Shown: positions 33,701 through 39,708 of the stretch, piece after piece
Layout of the letters: every line of letters starts with the position of its first letter
Numbering within the stretch: position 1 is the stretch's first letter
NCBI GenBank assembly: GCA_905221615.1
Contig: CAJNDT010003835.1
Coordinates: forward strand, 186,001-250,000
DNA: 64,000 nt
Direction: 5' to 3'
DNA from: Symbiodinium sp. CCMP2592
Taxonomy: Eukaryota; Sar; Dinophyceae; Suessiales; Symbiodiniaceae
Translations under genes and position numbers: made by a program
Notes under the pieces: generated by a model
What the model was told of the DNA's origin: nothing
Databases searched by the model: none
What the model saw: only the letters and a program-made list of their open reading frames with translations

Positions 33701-33952
33701 GTTAGGAGTACGCAGATCAATGTGAGGTCAACGGGTACCCAGACGGAACCAGGACCAGCAATGATACCAGCCAACAGGCTGGCGGCCTACAATGGGCCCT
33801 TCTATGTGACGACGCATGGGGACAGAGTTCATATGACCAGCTACTGCCATGGGCAGAGGAACGCTGCTACGGCATCAAGACGACTTGAACTTTGTCATTA
33901 TTGTGACCGAGCACGGGGACTCTATGTTCTTACGGCTCCAGACGAGGATTGA
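24683..33952 (+). CDS. Copia Gag-Pol polyprotein, 3089 residues
   Basis: Encodes all proteins for reverse transcription and integration in one frame. Order: disordered Gag with repeated NPPGLSGHSREQEG motifs (about residues 335 and 487); a CCCH-type finger C862-C871-C876-H880 and a CCHC knuckle C894-C897-H902-C907; protease DSGA at 1038-1041; integrase with compact H1473-H1478-C1485-C1488 and D1511, D1777, E1813 (the last two exactly 35 apart); an oxygenase-like module at about 2045-2195 (H2100, D2102, H2174, R2183); reverse transcriptase with D2447 and YVDD 2548-2551; RNase H with D2723, E2764, D2796; two hydrophobic segments at about 2889-2902 and 2918-2938; and a C-terminal His/Cys cluster H3050-C3055-C3071-C3074. 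Gag and Pol are in one frame with no frameshift site, so their ratio must be set another way. No stop or frame break interrupts it. The roughly 200 residues between D1511 and D1777 are an unusual insertion. Confidence 0.97.
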   Translation: MRDDTRDPLAGTTVSSQQVMSPSGDAAQVPEQGRVRVNLPNGVTPRVGGALEEDAAYVQALRTSGLGAARATTGQGTADGAVTETRTIRGEAEGEPVLVDARNDEVFQSPTTEPREQDRPLLPHAAVNPGRSPEAPPQGVSGALFPSPMPSPLTHSMQGAESPSLAGGFNLAQHGANAVRWFSRLGEFVQRRVAQQTRPGVETTYVQETIWSPGGSTRRASGQAAENQPLFDNGQARRLREMTLAAPQLYGSTSQRTGGSDSSGSYTREQMELEVRRQVEQAMQSQRVLSDENQRLRLELERSRAQAREALMDTSRRQATLGGTPVSGGRVPEGNPPGLSGHSREQEGEQSLWTQSPGLRQGSGGTREQDAGRGPESAPSLRGVLRGNSGNRDGRGDEHGTSTRTRSHSEPRGYLSELLGRVGGSGGQDGNGGHGVPGSNPLGLSARDGEPRGDPAEARPSEESGPGDRSDSRGRRSSVRGNYVPGGNPPGLSGHSREQEGRFQDNVQGMNSGPVAPDGQGGSVPQHPGVDLQDPGLEGGRDEGAQGTSQMEALLKGMTQLQAAMTMQLGMAATKPETIRPGTSGAELPKLMEADEYAAINVGDWLHGLSGPMGDLTDGSSAWWTETMRCLDCFYQQFVTASAVKKLQLRAEDFMSPQLKDPRWHRVDKRAVSMLLQAVPEVMRTELLANRLGSTLGILGRIVTIYRPGSAAERQQVLKALESPGTAGSPAELVEVLRKWARWLKRAQDLSLQVPDSSILLRGLDVAARGQLTQYHEVNFRTNVLRYSLDLDAAPTLATVTKYHSHLLGEFEQLTYRGRGKGSSSTSMPAVKNVNVTGADNGGGGSQKGGASPQSPGGGKPCKFYLSETGCQRSSCKYAHDWNAIPREERAERCKGCGGKGHMRKNCPLKTAGNDGPRRGDDGKGGAGPRVRSATTMGTVPAEGKRDDGTVPQAPSATSTAPSGSASMGASMDSAQSGSTASAASSATNKDMDEFLKSAAQVLKMMTEQQSGTGQPGPSMKMLKRAVMQYEQKMALVDSGATHPLRRATTTEWTESPEVDVVVAGDGTARMKQNKSGTLLTQPTTAQTSSQTILPVGSLVSVLGYEMRWCKRKCILRAPDGKEIPLKTTSGCPEVDEAKALELIAEIEQENLNRLQRETETTRVAMLRANEIRADEQWERNLKRYVAEGALEDGFRSLVSAPWSHDVPREDLIKVVTDLPKDQAEAWQLMMHLGFNRRMRKRLVHKDWMVKLFSGRGDPRDKVFKAAESNGAVTLDVDVQRMSTLDLKCQGPGVMKLLLWGAATGRIASVIGGIPRTSTAELLLRSVFIVEVAKAGRAAMCEATDIPDDGVAVALWASSEAEDDETARVWQLGWFRRWIELQNLEVLHFEQGGLGHPVRKPTAMITNLDVSELRGVKDLRQCIPERTTAWASWAPILARTLVRGLKRWKQRPGWYPRMLKALRAVDRKAWERHLANDHTPYRADCLQCIHNATGRPHRRCLHRDCYVLSADVLGPVRVPGPKGERYAIVFTYQYPKQHLAPEDQPVPEEDLVGWNLDAKEAKPDVPPGEEEYSPDEGPDPELSQEELAELRRVQSEVVEFPEEDFFGVRRVKVGKEAEPKEDWWEFHEATGVLVRHHVAAREKLFRPTSWNGCPVHPARLEPTRVTDIQYEGGGVEMETSDWHGPQSGARKLSRMWTGRTTFKISAAEEPEEEELMKKDEETWEKIIGDLTQPVEMDTIYMVHPVRARRGGDAMLAIQEAILRLKLWGYPVSRLHTDRGSEFASKGLRRWLLDHDIYHTRSEALVPQTNGAAERGVRWFKTRAKVLLDEAKVATKYWTLAMQHAANRRIYERLGLHRPELLQFGAEVLVRRKVFGNNKKYDLTDRWEKGTYLGLSDSIKGGSVVLRPNGMLTETLNLKHKVVDPHVVLQEPEVQEEDDGGGIGEVEGVPVPVFDLPVPDHRLTGKQPPPELRKVDALGGDEEKKSPSGWTRRSMIRAQEEKALYLYNQGKFDEDSCAELLNEINVTGKMRTKSRGTASSSAMLGAYVHGGLRGVTVAMRKRPALTKYLNMVLRMRAAEDLKNDVNWTTLGVFRAADIPPHRDLRNQPKTLNYVTEIGVRDAGGLWVAKQDGCTGCEGGGKVTEHNRELPDGSLVEGDLVKISGRAVAFDPRTMHSYVNKESDRWIVAGFTPLGVENLKPEAVVQLLKGGFPLEGSSVSLEGVEIEDYEDTESSVDDDPSSQDEEEVEDKARILRCALEQDECSRGGTEHRDQHSLYLETLLEEYTKEIQYVERKKIRKLMKMVPGAAANVEVEQLLAELHGPLEVVHNVGLPEVKKYLPKWKGAIKKEVQALVDSGTIRRLTPVEARDLRQRGLIVLPGKGVFTVKPPLEAKELGADMYRRKCRVVVCGNYLPQNGTEVYASGTSADSFRFSIAYAVYRGWGAGGTDISNAFTLAPMPGELLYALQPPTVVLQAEEAQPGELWLIQRVLYGLREAPRLWSLFRNDRFLHARVPHGDEVLVLKCMETDENVWLIRGEQDAKIYGMMIVYVDDILFLSSNDIIKSMYRWLTDGWKCTALEMLDDGQIRFLGMELRKWRDGIHVSQSGYIRDLLRQQGVGESDQGLTVPCAREWLQDEDSEEEKKVPEEFLVKAAQKATGETLWLSTRSRPELAHSVACMAARALNQPQKALEIHKRVMLYLSRTVEYGIYFYHDETEPMLTVYSDASYAPGGGRSFGCVLAQVAGTPVAWRASKQPVITLSVAEAELYEGISAVQLGLGFEAMLHELGEAPVMVLKIDNQAAQGLASEAPGSWKTRHLRIRARFLRQEVLAQRLHVMHVPGELQKADLGTKAFDLPKFRSLMMLWRMLPWNAEEVGKAALKSIAAINAKKPLMFLLVCLVMIKSAGAAKEDLQLDGSLEFYAVTLLVIVAAVAVWELLKRACHGVSRWWTSSRKKRERLERLRNRAQTAVQEEIRRYEPLAESPLATTRRTSTSSTTRRTTMSPAPMTVRSTQINVRSTGTQTEPGPAMIPANRLAAYNGPFYVTTHGDRVHMTSYCHGQRNAATASRRLELCHYCDRARGLYVLTAPDED
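24736..24752 (+). promoter_or_regulatory. Candidate primer-binding site
   Basis: The sequence directly after the 5' LTR is GGTGATGAGCCCAAGTG. It lacks the TGG expected for priming by a tRNA 3' end, but GT-ATGAGCCC resembles the complement of the anticodon stem-loop of initiator tRNA-Met (GGGCUCAUAAC in some eukaryotes). Drosophila copia is known to use a 5' half of that tRNA. The site is also coding. Confidence 0.35.
25662..26120 (+). other. Second coding-like frame overlapping Gag
   Basis: Inside Gag the frame one base after the polyprotein frame is open for 153 codons, stop to stop. It reads like a folded protein (for example RVLRAYVEFYEETLGTEMVV and MAMGVTAYLVAILWDYQHVT), with most codons ending in G or C. 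The polyprotein frame over the same bases is Gly/Ser/Arg/Glu-rich low complexity. The block is bracketed by the two copies of the NPPGLSGHSREQEG motif. It may be an overlapping gene, or an ancestral domain now read out of frame after two compensating indels. There is no strong ATG at its start (first ATG is about 40 codons in). Confidence 0.5.
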
Positions 33953-33964
33953 AGGTCAGCAGCC

Positions 33965-33973
33965 GAGGAGGAG
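33965..33973 (+). promoter_or_regulatory. Polypurine tract
   Basis: GAGGAGGAG directly before the 3' LTR and after the stop codon, in the place where plus-strand priming occurs. Confidence 0.7.
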
Positions 33974-34186
33974 TGCAGATTCCCAGTGACGTCACATGTC
34001 TTCCGAGATTTCGAGTGTGTGTGAAGAAGCTGCAGCTGTCGAGGACGTGTACAATGGAACGACGGCTGGCTCGTGGCTCAAGAAAAAAGAGCTACTGCCC
34101 GAGCGAGGTTTGATGTAGGGAGTAGCACGCAACATGAGGGATGATACTCGCGATCCACTTGCTGGCACAACGGTTTCAAGCCAGCA
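33974..34186 (+). repeat. 3' LTR of the copia element
   Basis: Identical to 24523-24735. Followed by the right copy of the GGTTT duplication and then telomere-like sequence. The ATG and first codons of the polyprotein are repeated here without the rest of the frame. Confidence 0.97.
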
Positions 34187-34224
34187 GGTTTAGGGTCTAC
34201 GGTGTAGGGCCAGTGTAGGGTTTA

Positions 34225-34315
34225 CCCAGAGGCCCCAAAGCAGTTCCTTTTTGGGGTTCATATTTAGAATCCTATAAGGTAGTCCCAAAAAAAGAAACTA
34301 CTAGGGGCCTCTGGG
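34225..34315. mobile_element. MITE related to family E
   Basis: Ends CCCAGAGGCCCC...GGGGCCTCTGGG, flanked by TA on both sides. The inner arms CTTTTTGGG/CCCAAAAAAAG also pair. Family E has the same terminal CCCAGAG and 2-bp duplications. Lies 40 bp beyond the copia element. Confidence 0.75.
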
Positions 34316-34496
34316 TAGTGTTCAGGGTCTAGGGTGTCAACTTCACGGTTTCTCGTGCTTAGATCTCAGCTGCCTCGAGGAATCAGGACCCAGTCCCTTG
34401 TCCACGTGGGTTATTTTAAAGTTGAAGAAGGGCATCAAAGGGCATGTGGAGTCATCTGGATCTAGGTGCCTTCAAAACAGTACTGGAGGTGGCAGG

Positions 34497-34714
34497 TACA
34501 GGGTCGTGAAGGGAGGCGATTGCACCTGCCACTGTGTTCAGCACATTTTTCTTACCTTTGGTTAGTAGGGAATGGAAGAATGGTAGTAACAGTAGTTATA
34601 ATTGTACCCCATTCCTCCATTCCCTACTAACCAAAGGTAAGTTTTGTGGGAGCAGCAACTGTCTGTTTTCAGTGGACCATGCCGCCTCCACAGTGTATTT
34701 TGTCTACACTCTAG
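34497..34714 (+). CDS. Candidate exon interrupted by a family G element
   Basis: After GGCAG|G the frame reads YRVVKGGDCTCHCVQHIF up to 34550. The family G element (34551-34641) and one TTTT copy follow. Reading resumes VGAATVCFQWTMPPPQCILS to a TAG at 34712. Removing the element plus one 4-bp copy keeps one frame. Cys-rich, no family recognised. More than one frame is open nearby, so this is weaker than the cases at 36407 and 63070. Confidence 0.33.
34551..34641. mobile_element. Family G introner-like element copy 1
   Basis: 91 bp. Ends CTTACCTTTGGTTAGTAGGG, then AATGGAAGAATGG, and the exact complement, so it folds almost end to end. Flanked by TTTT/TTTT. The termini contain GTTAGT and TACTAAC, which resemble a donor and a branch point. 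Confidence 0.85.
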
Positions 34715-34983
34715 CTTGGGGGGGCAAGCTAGCAACGTGCAAGGACACGGTCTGTTGATATGGCATGTATTCATGGCTTGTGTAACTATTCATAAGTCTG
34801 CTTGACACTGAACCCCGTCCTGCAAACTACCTTCCAGGCACGAGCATGTATGATCATGTATCCTACCTGTCAAGCTGGCAGGATGCAGTAGAACACATAA
34901 CTCCTAAACCCCAAAACCTTCGCGCGTATCAACCCCCAGCCCTTAAATCCTAAATCCTAGCCCGAGTGTGAGTGCTGAAACCC

Positions 34984-35166
34984 CCCAGAGAGCCCAATAC
35001 CCCTTAATTCAGGAATATATGCCTTAAATTACAAGAGGGCGCATAATATAGGATTTAAGGTTTAATATTCCTTAATTAAGGGATATTAGAATCCCCTAAA
35101 CCTATAGATCCCTTAAAGGATCCCTTTAAAGGAACTTTAGTTAAGGGGCCCCTTGGGCTCTCCGGG
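34984..35166. mobile_element. MITE family E copy 2 with inserted block
   Basis: Ends CCCAGAGAGCCCAATACCCC and CTTGGGCTCTCCGGG, duplication CC. The right arm is interrupted by a 70-bp CCTATAGATCCC...AAAGGATCCCTTTAAAGGAA block also present in the copy at 53574. Confidence 0.8.
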
Positions 35167-35219
35167 CCGAACCAGATAAGGTTTGCGCCGCAGCCGCACA
35201 GGAGCCCGAAGCCTCCACA

Positions 35220-35243
35220 CGGTTTAGGGTTTAGGGTTTAGGG
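35220..35243 (+). repeat. Short telomere-like array
   Basis: Three perfect TTTAGGG units. Confidence 0.7.
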
Positions 35244-35290
35244 CACTGTTGTGGCCATGGCAGGTGTCCTCCGGACGAGTCTTTTCATTC

Positions 35291-35326
35291 TAAAGGGAAC
35301 TCCAGAAAGTTGGAATATGGATTTCT
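35291..35326. mobile_element. Half copy of MITE family C
   Basis: Only the left end, AAAGGGAACTCCAGAAAGTT, then GGAATATGG. No right end follows. It lies 100 bp before the next coding-like block. Confidence 0.75.
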
Positions 35327-35432
35327 AGGTGCATTTTGGGAAGCGTTGTTCGTTTCCCTTGTAGGTTTGGAGAGGTATCTTGTCATGAACTGATTTTGGG
35401 AGCCCCTGAAGTACAGCACAGGTTTTCATATT

Positions 35433-35780
35433 ATGGCCTTGCGATTCGATGGCGCTCCGGCGAAACCTGAAGAAACTAAGCACACAGTGGGAAATGCTAC
35501 ATGCGAGAAGAAGATGCAGATGCTCGAAAGGGAAGTGCTGCGCTTCTGCGAATCGAAACAGGAGGGATTGATCAGCGGCCAGTACGATTGGCTCACGCAC
35601 GTCAGAGATGTGAACGCCACACAGATGGCCCGCAATATCATGCATGCCCTGAGATGGGGAAAGCGAGATGCCTCACACGGGCTGCTCTTCACGAAAAGGG
35701 CTTTCACGACAATGGATCCACCTTGCTTCTGTGGAGCGGTGTTTCTCCTGCATCGCGCGAGCGGTGGTGCACATCCTTGA
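35433..35780 (+). CDS. Coding-like block upstream of the HEAT gene
   Basis: Open for 115 codons from an ATG (ATTATGGCC context; the ATG at 35433). It reads ALRFDGAPAKPEETKHTVGN, then a charged helical part with ATCEKKMQMLEREVLRFCES and QYDWLTHVRDVNATQMARNI. Composition is natural and codons are GC-ending. No family recognised. It lies on the same strand as the HEAT gene and could be its first exon, but no clear intron joins it to 35941. The end (about 35745) may be a donor rather than the TGA at 35778. Confidence 0.45.
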   Translation: MALRFDGAPAKPEETKHTVGNATCEKKMQMLEREVLRFCESKQEGLISGQYDWLTHVRDVNATQMARNIMHALRWGKRDASHGLLFTKRAFTTMDPPCFCGAVFLLHRASGGAHP

Positions 35781-35940
35781 GCATGTACATGTCCCCTGGC
35801 CCTGCACCACTTAAACTGGGTTCTGGAGTGGCATGTTGCTTCATCCTTGTGTAAAACCATATTCTTCTCCCGCTACTACTTCAGACTCCAGTAAAGCGAC
35901 ACACTCCCCGAAGTTGAGCGTCTAGGTTGCACTGTCGCGC

Positions 35941-36163
35941 GTGTCATCTCACGTTGTCCCTGTCTTCCGGAGGTTGCAAGCCGGTGGCAACGACGGGGTC
36001 CAGACGCCTTTCGACTCAATGCTGGAGAAGATCCGGCAAGAGGAAGCGGATGAAGGACTCTTGCAAGGGTGCGAGTGGCCTCAGCAGGAGCCAATTTGGC
36101 AAGCAGCTTCAGATGCAGTCGTCTGGCGAAATGGAGATGCTCTGGTGCGATCCTGGTGAACAA
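35941..36163 (+). CDS. Coding-like block, probable exon upstream of the HEAT gene
   Basis: Reads VPVFRRLQAGGNDGVQTPFD, then SMLEKIRQEEADEGLLQGCE and WQAASDAVVWRNGDALVRSW, ending TGA at 36157. Acidic, helical, natural composition. The next coding-like block starts in another frame at about 36138, so a frame change or splice lies near 36140-36160. Confidence 0.42.
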
Positions 36164-36406
36164 GCGCTTAAAGGGTCCGTTTACTTTGCGAGAGAGCGTC
36201 TTCTTCCGAGCCGAGCTCCCCACACTCGCGAGGTATCCACCCAAAGAGGGTTTTCGGGTGCTCAACGAACACCCAGATGGCAAGTGCCACCACCTTATGC
36301 CAGTTATTAGAGACAAGATTGAAAGCAGTGGCCTGCTAGATGGCTGGCGCAAGGTGAAGACCTTCTCCTGCGTGGACATCGCCTCGCAGGAGGCATCGAT
36401 GAACCC
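36138..36406 (+). CDS. Exon before the first introner-like element of the HEAT gene
   Basis: One frame reads LVNKRLKGPFTLRESVFFRA, then ELPTLARYPPKEGFRVLNEH and WRKVKTFSCVDIASQEASMN. It ends at a TAG that lies inside the family G element (36411-36502). Removing the element with one CTCC copy continues the frame without a stop into the next exon (ESAYKQLDGKATEFLKPGER). Function of this N-terminal part is unknown. Confidence 0.55.
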
Positions 36407-36410
36407 CTCC

Positions 36411-36502
36411 CTTACCTTCGGTTAGTAGGGAATGGAAGAATGGTAGTAATAGTGGTTATAGTTGTACCCTATTCCTCCATTCCCTACTAACCAGAAGGTA
36501 AG
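36411..36502. mobile_element. Family G introner-like element copy 2, inside coding sequence
   Basis: 92 bp. CTTACCTTCGGTTAGTAGGG...CCCTACTAACCAGAAGGTAA, then G. Target duplication CTCC (36407-36410 and 36503-36506). Removal of element plus one copy (96 bp) keeps the frame and removes an in-frame stop. Possible splice forms: ends exactly at the duplication (CT...AG), or a canonical GT at 36425 to AG at 36502, which also keeps the frame. Confidence 0.85.
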
Positions 36503-36506
36503 CTCC

Positions 36507-36575
36507 GAGTCGGCGTACAAGCAGCTGGATGGCAAGGCGACGGAGTTCTTGAAGCCGGGGGAGCGGCTGGATCCA
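36507..36575 (+). CDS. Short exon of the HEAT gene between two elements
   Basis: Reads ESAYKQLDGKATEFLKPGER, then LDP, with no stop. It is bounded by the family G element on the left and the TGGGTTGTCC element on the right. Its frame is continuous with both neighbours only when each element plus one target copy is removed. Confidence 0.6.
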
Positions 36576-36579
36576 GAGT

Positions 36580-36693
36580 CTGGGTTGTCCTTGGGGGTAC
36601 GGTTTAGGGTTTAGTGTTTTCCCCTACTATTTTGTAGAGAACCATAATAGTAGACAACTTTCAATTTGCTTAAAGGACTAAAGGACAACCCAG
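36580..36693. mobile_element. Introner-like element with CTGGGTTGTCCTT ends
   Basis: 114 bp with perfect 13-bp inverted ends CTGGGTTGTCCTT/AAGGACAACCCAG and target duplication GAGT (36576-36579 and 36694-36697). Contains a TTTAGGG word and stops in frame. Removing element plus one copy (118 bp, not a multiple of three) joins the upstream frame exactly to the HEAT frame. The removed piece can be read as a GA...AG|G intron, one of the non-canonical types reported in dinoflagellates. Confidence 0.85.
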
Positions 36694-38090
36694 GAGTGTG
36701 GCGTGGAGACGTTGACCTTTGAAAGCTACAAAAGCTGCCGTGGCAGAGGCCAGATCGACTTCAAGCTCTTTCAGAGGGTAGCACGTGAGCTGCCACCTGA
36801 ATACACTCCGGAAATCAAAAGCTTGAGACTGCAGAAGCTGTCGTACGACATCGCACAGCTCCCCATTCTCCTGCCGGACATTTTGGAGATGTTTGACTCG
36901 TCCATATCATTGGAACTGTGCCTCTGGAGTTCTGTTCCATGGCTGAAGATGCCAGAAGTTCATGGATTGAATACTTCAGACATTTGCCGAAGAGGAGCAA
37001 ACAAGTTGCTTCCGGAGCTCTGGAAGGGTTTGGGCGATTCTGCAGAATCTCGCCTAGCGCTTGCCCGTGTCTTTCAAGAGGCACCCGAAGCCGTGCTGCC
37101 GGAGCTCCGGAAGGCGTTGGGCGATTCTGATGCTTTTGTCCGCAGAAATGCCGCTGACTTGTTGAAGTCCGCTGGAAAACGAGCAAGAGCAGCGGTGCCA
37201 GAGCTCCAGAAGAATTTAGGCGCCCCGTTTGTAGCGCTTCGTGCACAGGAAGCCTTGGCAGCCATCGGCAAAGAGGCACCCGAAACCTTGACAGCTATTG
37301 GCAAAGAGGCACCCGACGCCGTGCTGCCGGAGCTCCAGAAGGCCTTGGGGGCGACTCTCATGATCGTGTCCGCCAGGGTGCCGTTAGGGCTTTGGGGTTG
37401 ATGGGCAGAGACGCTTCAAGGCTATCTGGTGGGGCGAACTCGAAAGATGGCAAGCAGACACTGCAAGCCGTGCTGCCGGAGCTCCGCAAAGCTCTGAACG
37501 ACTCTGATTCCGATGTCCGCAGGTCTGTCGTTGAAGCCATGGGATCCATCGGCCAAGTATCCCCCGAAACGGCACTGCCCGAGCTCCAGAAGGCTTTGGG
37601 CGACTCCGATTCTGAGGTCCGCTCGCATGCCGCTGGAGCCTTGGGATCCGTCGGCAGATTCGGCAAAGAAGTGCCAACAGCAGCCGTGCAGGATCTCCGG
37701 AAGGCTCTCAGCGACTCTGATTCCGCTGTGCGCAGGTCTGCCACTGACGCGCTGAGATACATCGGCAAACCGGCAAGAGCAGCCGTGCCCGAGCTCCAGA
37801 AGGCTTTGGGCGACTCCGATTCTGAGGTCCGCTCGCATGCCGCTGGAGCCTTGGGATCCTTTGGAAGATGGGCAAGAGCAGCTGTGCCGGAGCTCCGGAA
37901 GGCCTTGGGCGACTCTGGCTATTCTGTCCGTCAAAATGCTGCCGAAGCCTTAGGAATCATCGCTGCAGAAGCACCCGAAACGGTGCTGCCGGAGCTCGGG
38001 AAGGCTTTTGGCGACGCTGATTCTGTTGTCCGCGAAGCTGCCGAGAAAGCTTTGAGATCCCTCAGCCGGCGGGTCGTGCGAAGGCATTGA
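36694..38090 (+). CDS. HEAT-repeat protein, main part, with one frame break
   Basis: Two adjoining frames (to 37351, then from 37352) encode about ten HEAT repeats of roughly 35 residues with the pattern A-V-P-E-L-Q-K-A-L-G-D-S-D-S-x-V-R...A-A-x-A-L-G. This resembles the phycocyanobilin-lyase-type HEAT repeats used as protein-binding solenoids. The first part has four repeats after a region of about 95 residues (from TLTFESYKSCRGRGQIDFKL); the second has six and ends RRVVRRH with TGA at 38088. Within repeat four the usual TTGGGCGAC is TTGGGGGCGAC (37345-37355): two extra G shift the frame, while the shifted frame continues the repeat exactly (DSHDRVRQGAVRALGLMG). So this is one gene with an indel or assembly error. 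Start: no ATG in this exon; it joins upstream through the 36576-36693 element. The exact partner is unknown. Confidence 0.85.
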
Positions 38091-38361
38091 GCGCCCTATG
38101 CAAAGTTGCCGTTAAATTGTCATGAGCATGCAGGGAGCGAGGCCAAAACAGAGGGGGTCTTTAAAGCTACGGCTTAGGGTGTACATAGGGTTTAGGGTTG
38201 GGGTTGGGGTTTGGGGAACCTATAAAAACCCTAAACCCGTCCTCCGATGCCTCGAATTCAGGCGCAGACCCGGGAGAGCGGCAAAGCAGCGGCAGAGCCC
38301 GCCTTGGAAAAAGCGCAGACCCCAGCTGGAAGTCATCCAAAGTCCTGCGAGCCAGGGGTTC

Positions 38362-38448
38362 TTGGCAAACTTCTATACTATTTTGGGGTTCAAAAAAAGT
38401 AAAAAATGTACTGGACCCCACAACCCCAGTCCAATTGTCAAGGCCCAT
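38362..38448. mobile_element. MITE family A copy, diverged
   Basis: CTTCTATACTATTTTGGGGT and ACCCCAGTCCAATTGTCAAG, then GCCC keep the family order, but the terminal repeats are eroded. Confidence 0.5.
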
Positions 38449-38535
38449 ACATTACATCCCAGCAGAATCACCCAAACTTGCACAGTTACTTTCAGGAGCT
38501 ACCCCAGGTCAATGGTTCTGCGAGTCTGAGGGTTC

Positions 38536-38622
38536 GAATGCCCTAAACCCTAAACCCTAAACCCTAAACCCTAAACCTTAAACCCTAAACCGGAACCCTA
38601 AACCCTAAACCCTAAACCGGAA
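38536..38622 (-). repeat. Telomere-like array, C strand
   Basis: About ten CCCTAAA units with CCTTAAA and CCGGAAC variants at regular places. Confidence 0.85.
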
Positions 38623-38726
38623 CAGGTACTTCAGGGCCTCGTAGCTCGGCTCCTTTACGGCTCCCGTTGCAGCTCCGTTACAGTGCCGTGCAGCTCCCAT
38701 GGCAGGTGCTGGCCGGTCGATACCTT

Positions 38727-38835
38727 CCCAGAGAGCCCAATACCCCTTAATGAAGGAATATACCTTAAATTATCAGGGGGCGCATAATACGATTTAAGCC
38801 ACATTCCTTAATGAAGGGGTATTAGGCTCTCTGGG
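38727..38835. mobile_element. MITE family E copy 3
   Basis: CCCAGAGAGCCCAATACCCC...ATTAGGCTCTCTGGG. The only complete family E copy here without a 2-bp direct duplication (TT left, AA right). Confidence 0.85.
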
Positions 38836-38960
38836 AACATGGTAGAGAAAACCCCCCCAACATTCATAAGACGTGCACCGGCGAGAACTGGCACCCAGAG
38901 CACCAAACTAAACCCAGTCTCAGCCCGAATCTGCAAACCTAAAGCAAATCCGCAAACCAA

Positions 38961-39067
38961 AAAGCACATAAGCATGAGCATTTTATAGGGATATCCCGAC
39001 TTTTTGGGGCTTCATTATGAGGGGTTTATATGGGATATCCCTATCCCTATTTTTGCTTATGTGCTTT
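38961..39067. mobile_element. Hairpin element with AAAGCACATAAGCA ends
   Basis: AAAGCACATAAGCA...TGCTTATGTGCTTT with inner arms TATAGGGATATCCC/GGGATATCCCTA. About 107 bp. Confidence 0.7.
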
Positions 39068-39170
39068 GTTAGCTGCCCTACTAGCAGCTGATGCCTTCTT
39101 GTCCCAAGGTGGTCGCTGCTATTAGCTCCCTGGATGGCCTTGGCCCTAGTTGCTGCGGCTTGGTGTGCTA

Positions 39171-39333
39171 CTTGGAGGTTCATGGTTAGGGTCCCTTTAA
39201 AGGGATCTTTAGGGATTCTCTAGGGGTATAGGGTTTAGGGCCTACTAAGTAGGGTTGTAAGTAGGATAGCTATAGTCATAACCTATATTAAGCGACTTAT
39301 AACCCCACTTATAACTACCCATGAACCTCCAAG
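39171..39333. mobile_element. MITE family D copy with nested block
   Basis: CTTGGAGGTTCATGG...CTACCCATGAACCTCCAAG, duplication TA. A CCCTTTAAAGGGATCTTTAG block with a TTTAGGG word is inserted near the left end. Confidence 0.8.
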
Positions 39334-39708
39334 TAGTGCTTCTCCGATCCGTCAATGCGACATCAACTCAGCAGTGTTATAAAAGAGGCCTTGGGCCAGG
39401 TCGGTGGCTTAGATTGGGTTGTGCAGGGGGGAGGAGCTGGGTGAACTCATCCCATGAAGGATGACCAGAAGAACCCAAAGTTGAATTCTTGGGGTTTCCG
39501 GGTTTCGGTTCCTCGTTCCCAGTTTCGAGCAGGCAGACGAGGGAATTACTGGACTAGGGTTTTGGGCATGTTCATTTTCTAGCACTGCGCTATCTGTACA
39601 TTGTCAAGGAATGCTACTGCTACTACTTATCGTTCAGAGAACAGACGTGGAATGATCTTTACTAAACTCTAAACCCTAACCCCTAATCAATCACCACGGG
39701 AACGCGAG

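Larger units (their letters stand above)
24523..34186 (+). mobile_element. Complete Ty1/copia-type LTR retrotransposon
   Basis: A 9664-bp element from TG to CA. Two 213-bp LTRs are identical base for base, which implies a very recent insertion. The flanks carry a 5-bp target duplication GGTTT (24518-24522 and 34187-34191), as expected of copia-type integrases. Removing the element rejoins a telomere-like sequence (TTTAGGGGTTTAGGG), so it inserted in such a tract. Inside are a candidate tRNA-primer site directly after the 5' LTR, one uninterrupted Gag-Pol frame of 3089 residues, and a purine run directly before the 3' LTR. Domain order protease-integrase-RT-RNase H is copia-like (integrase before RT). 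At 9.7 kb it is nearly twice the usual copia length because of extra Gag, integrase and inter-domain modules. Probably competent or very recently so. Confidence 0.98.

Noticed and set aside
38520..38545. tRNA gene suggested by GGGTTCGAATGCCC, a B-box-like word
   Set aside because: No A box at the right distance and no acceptor stem pairing around it.
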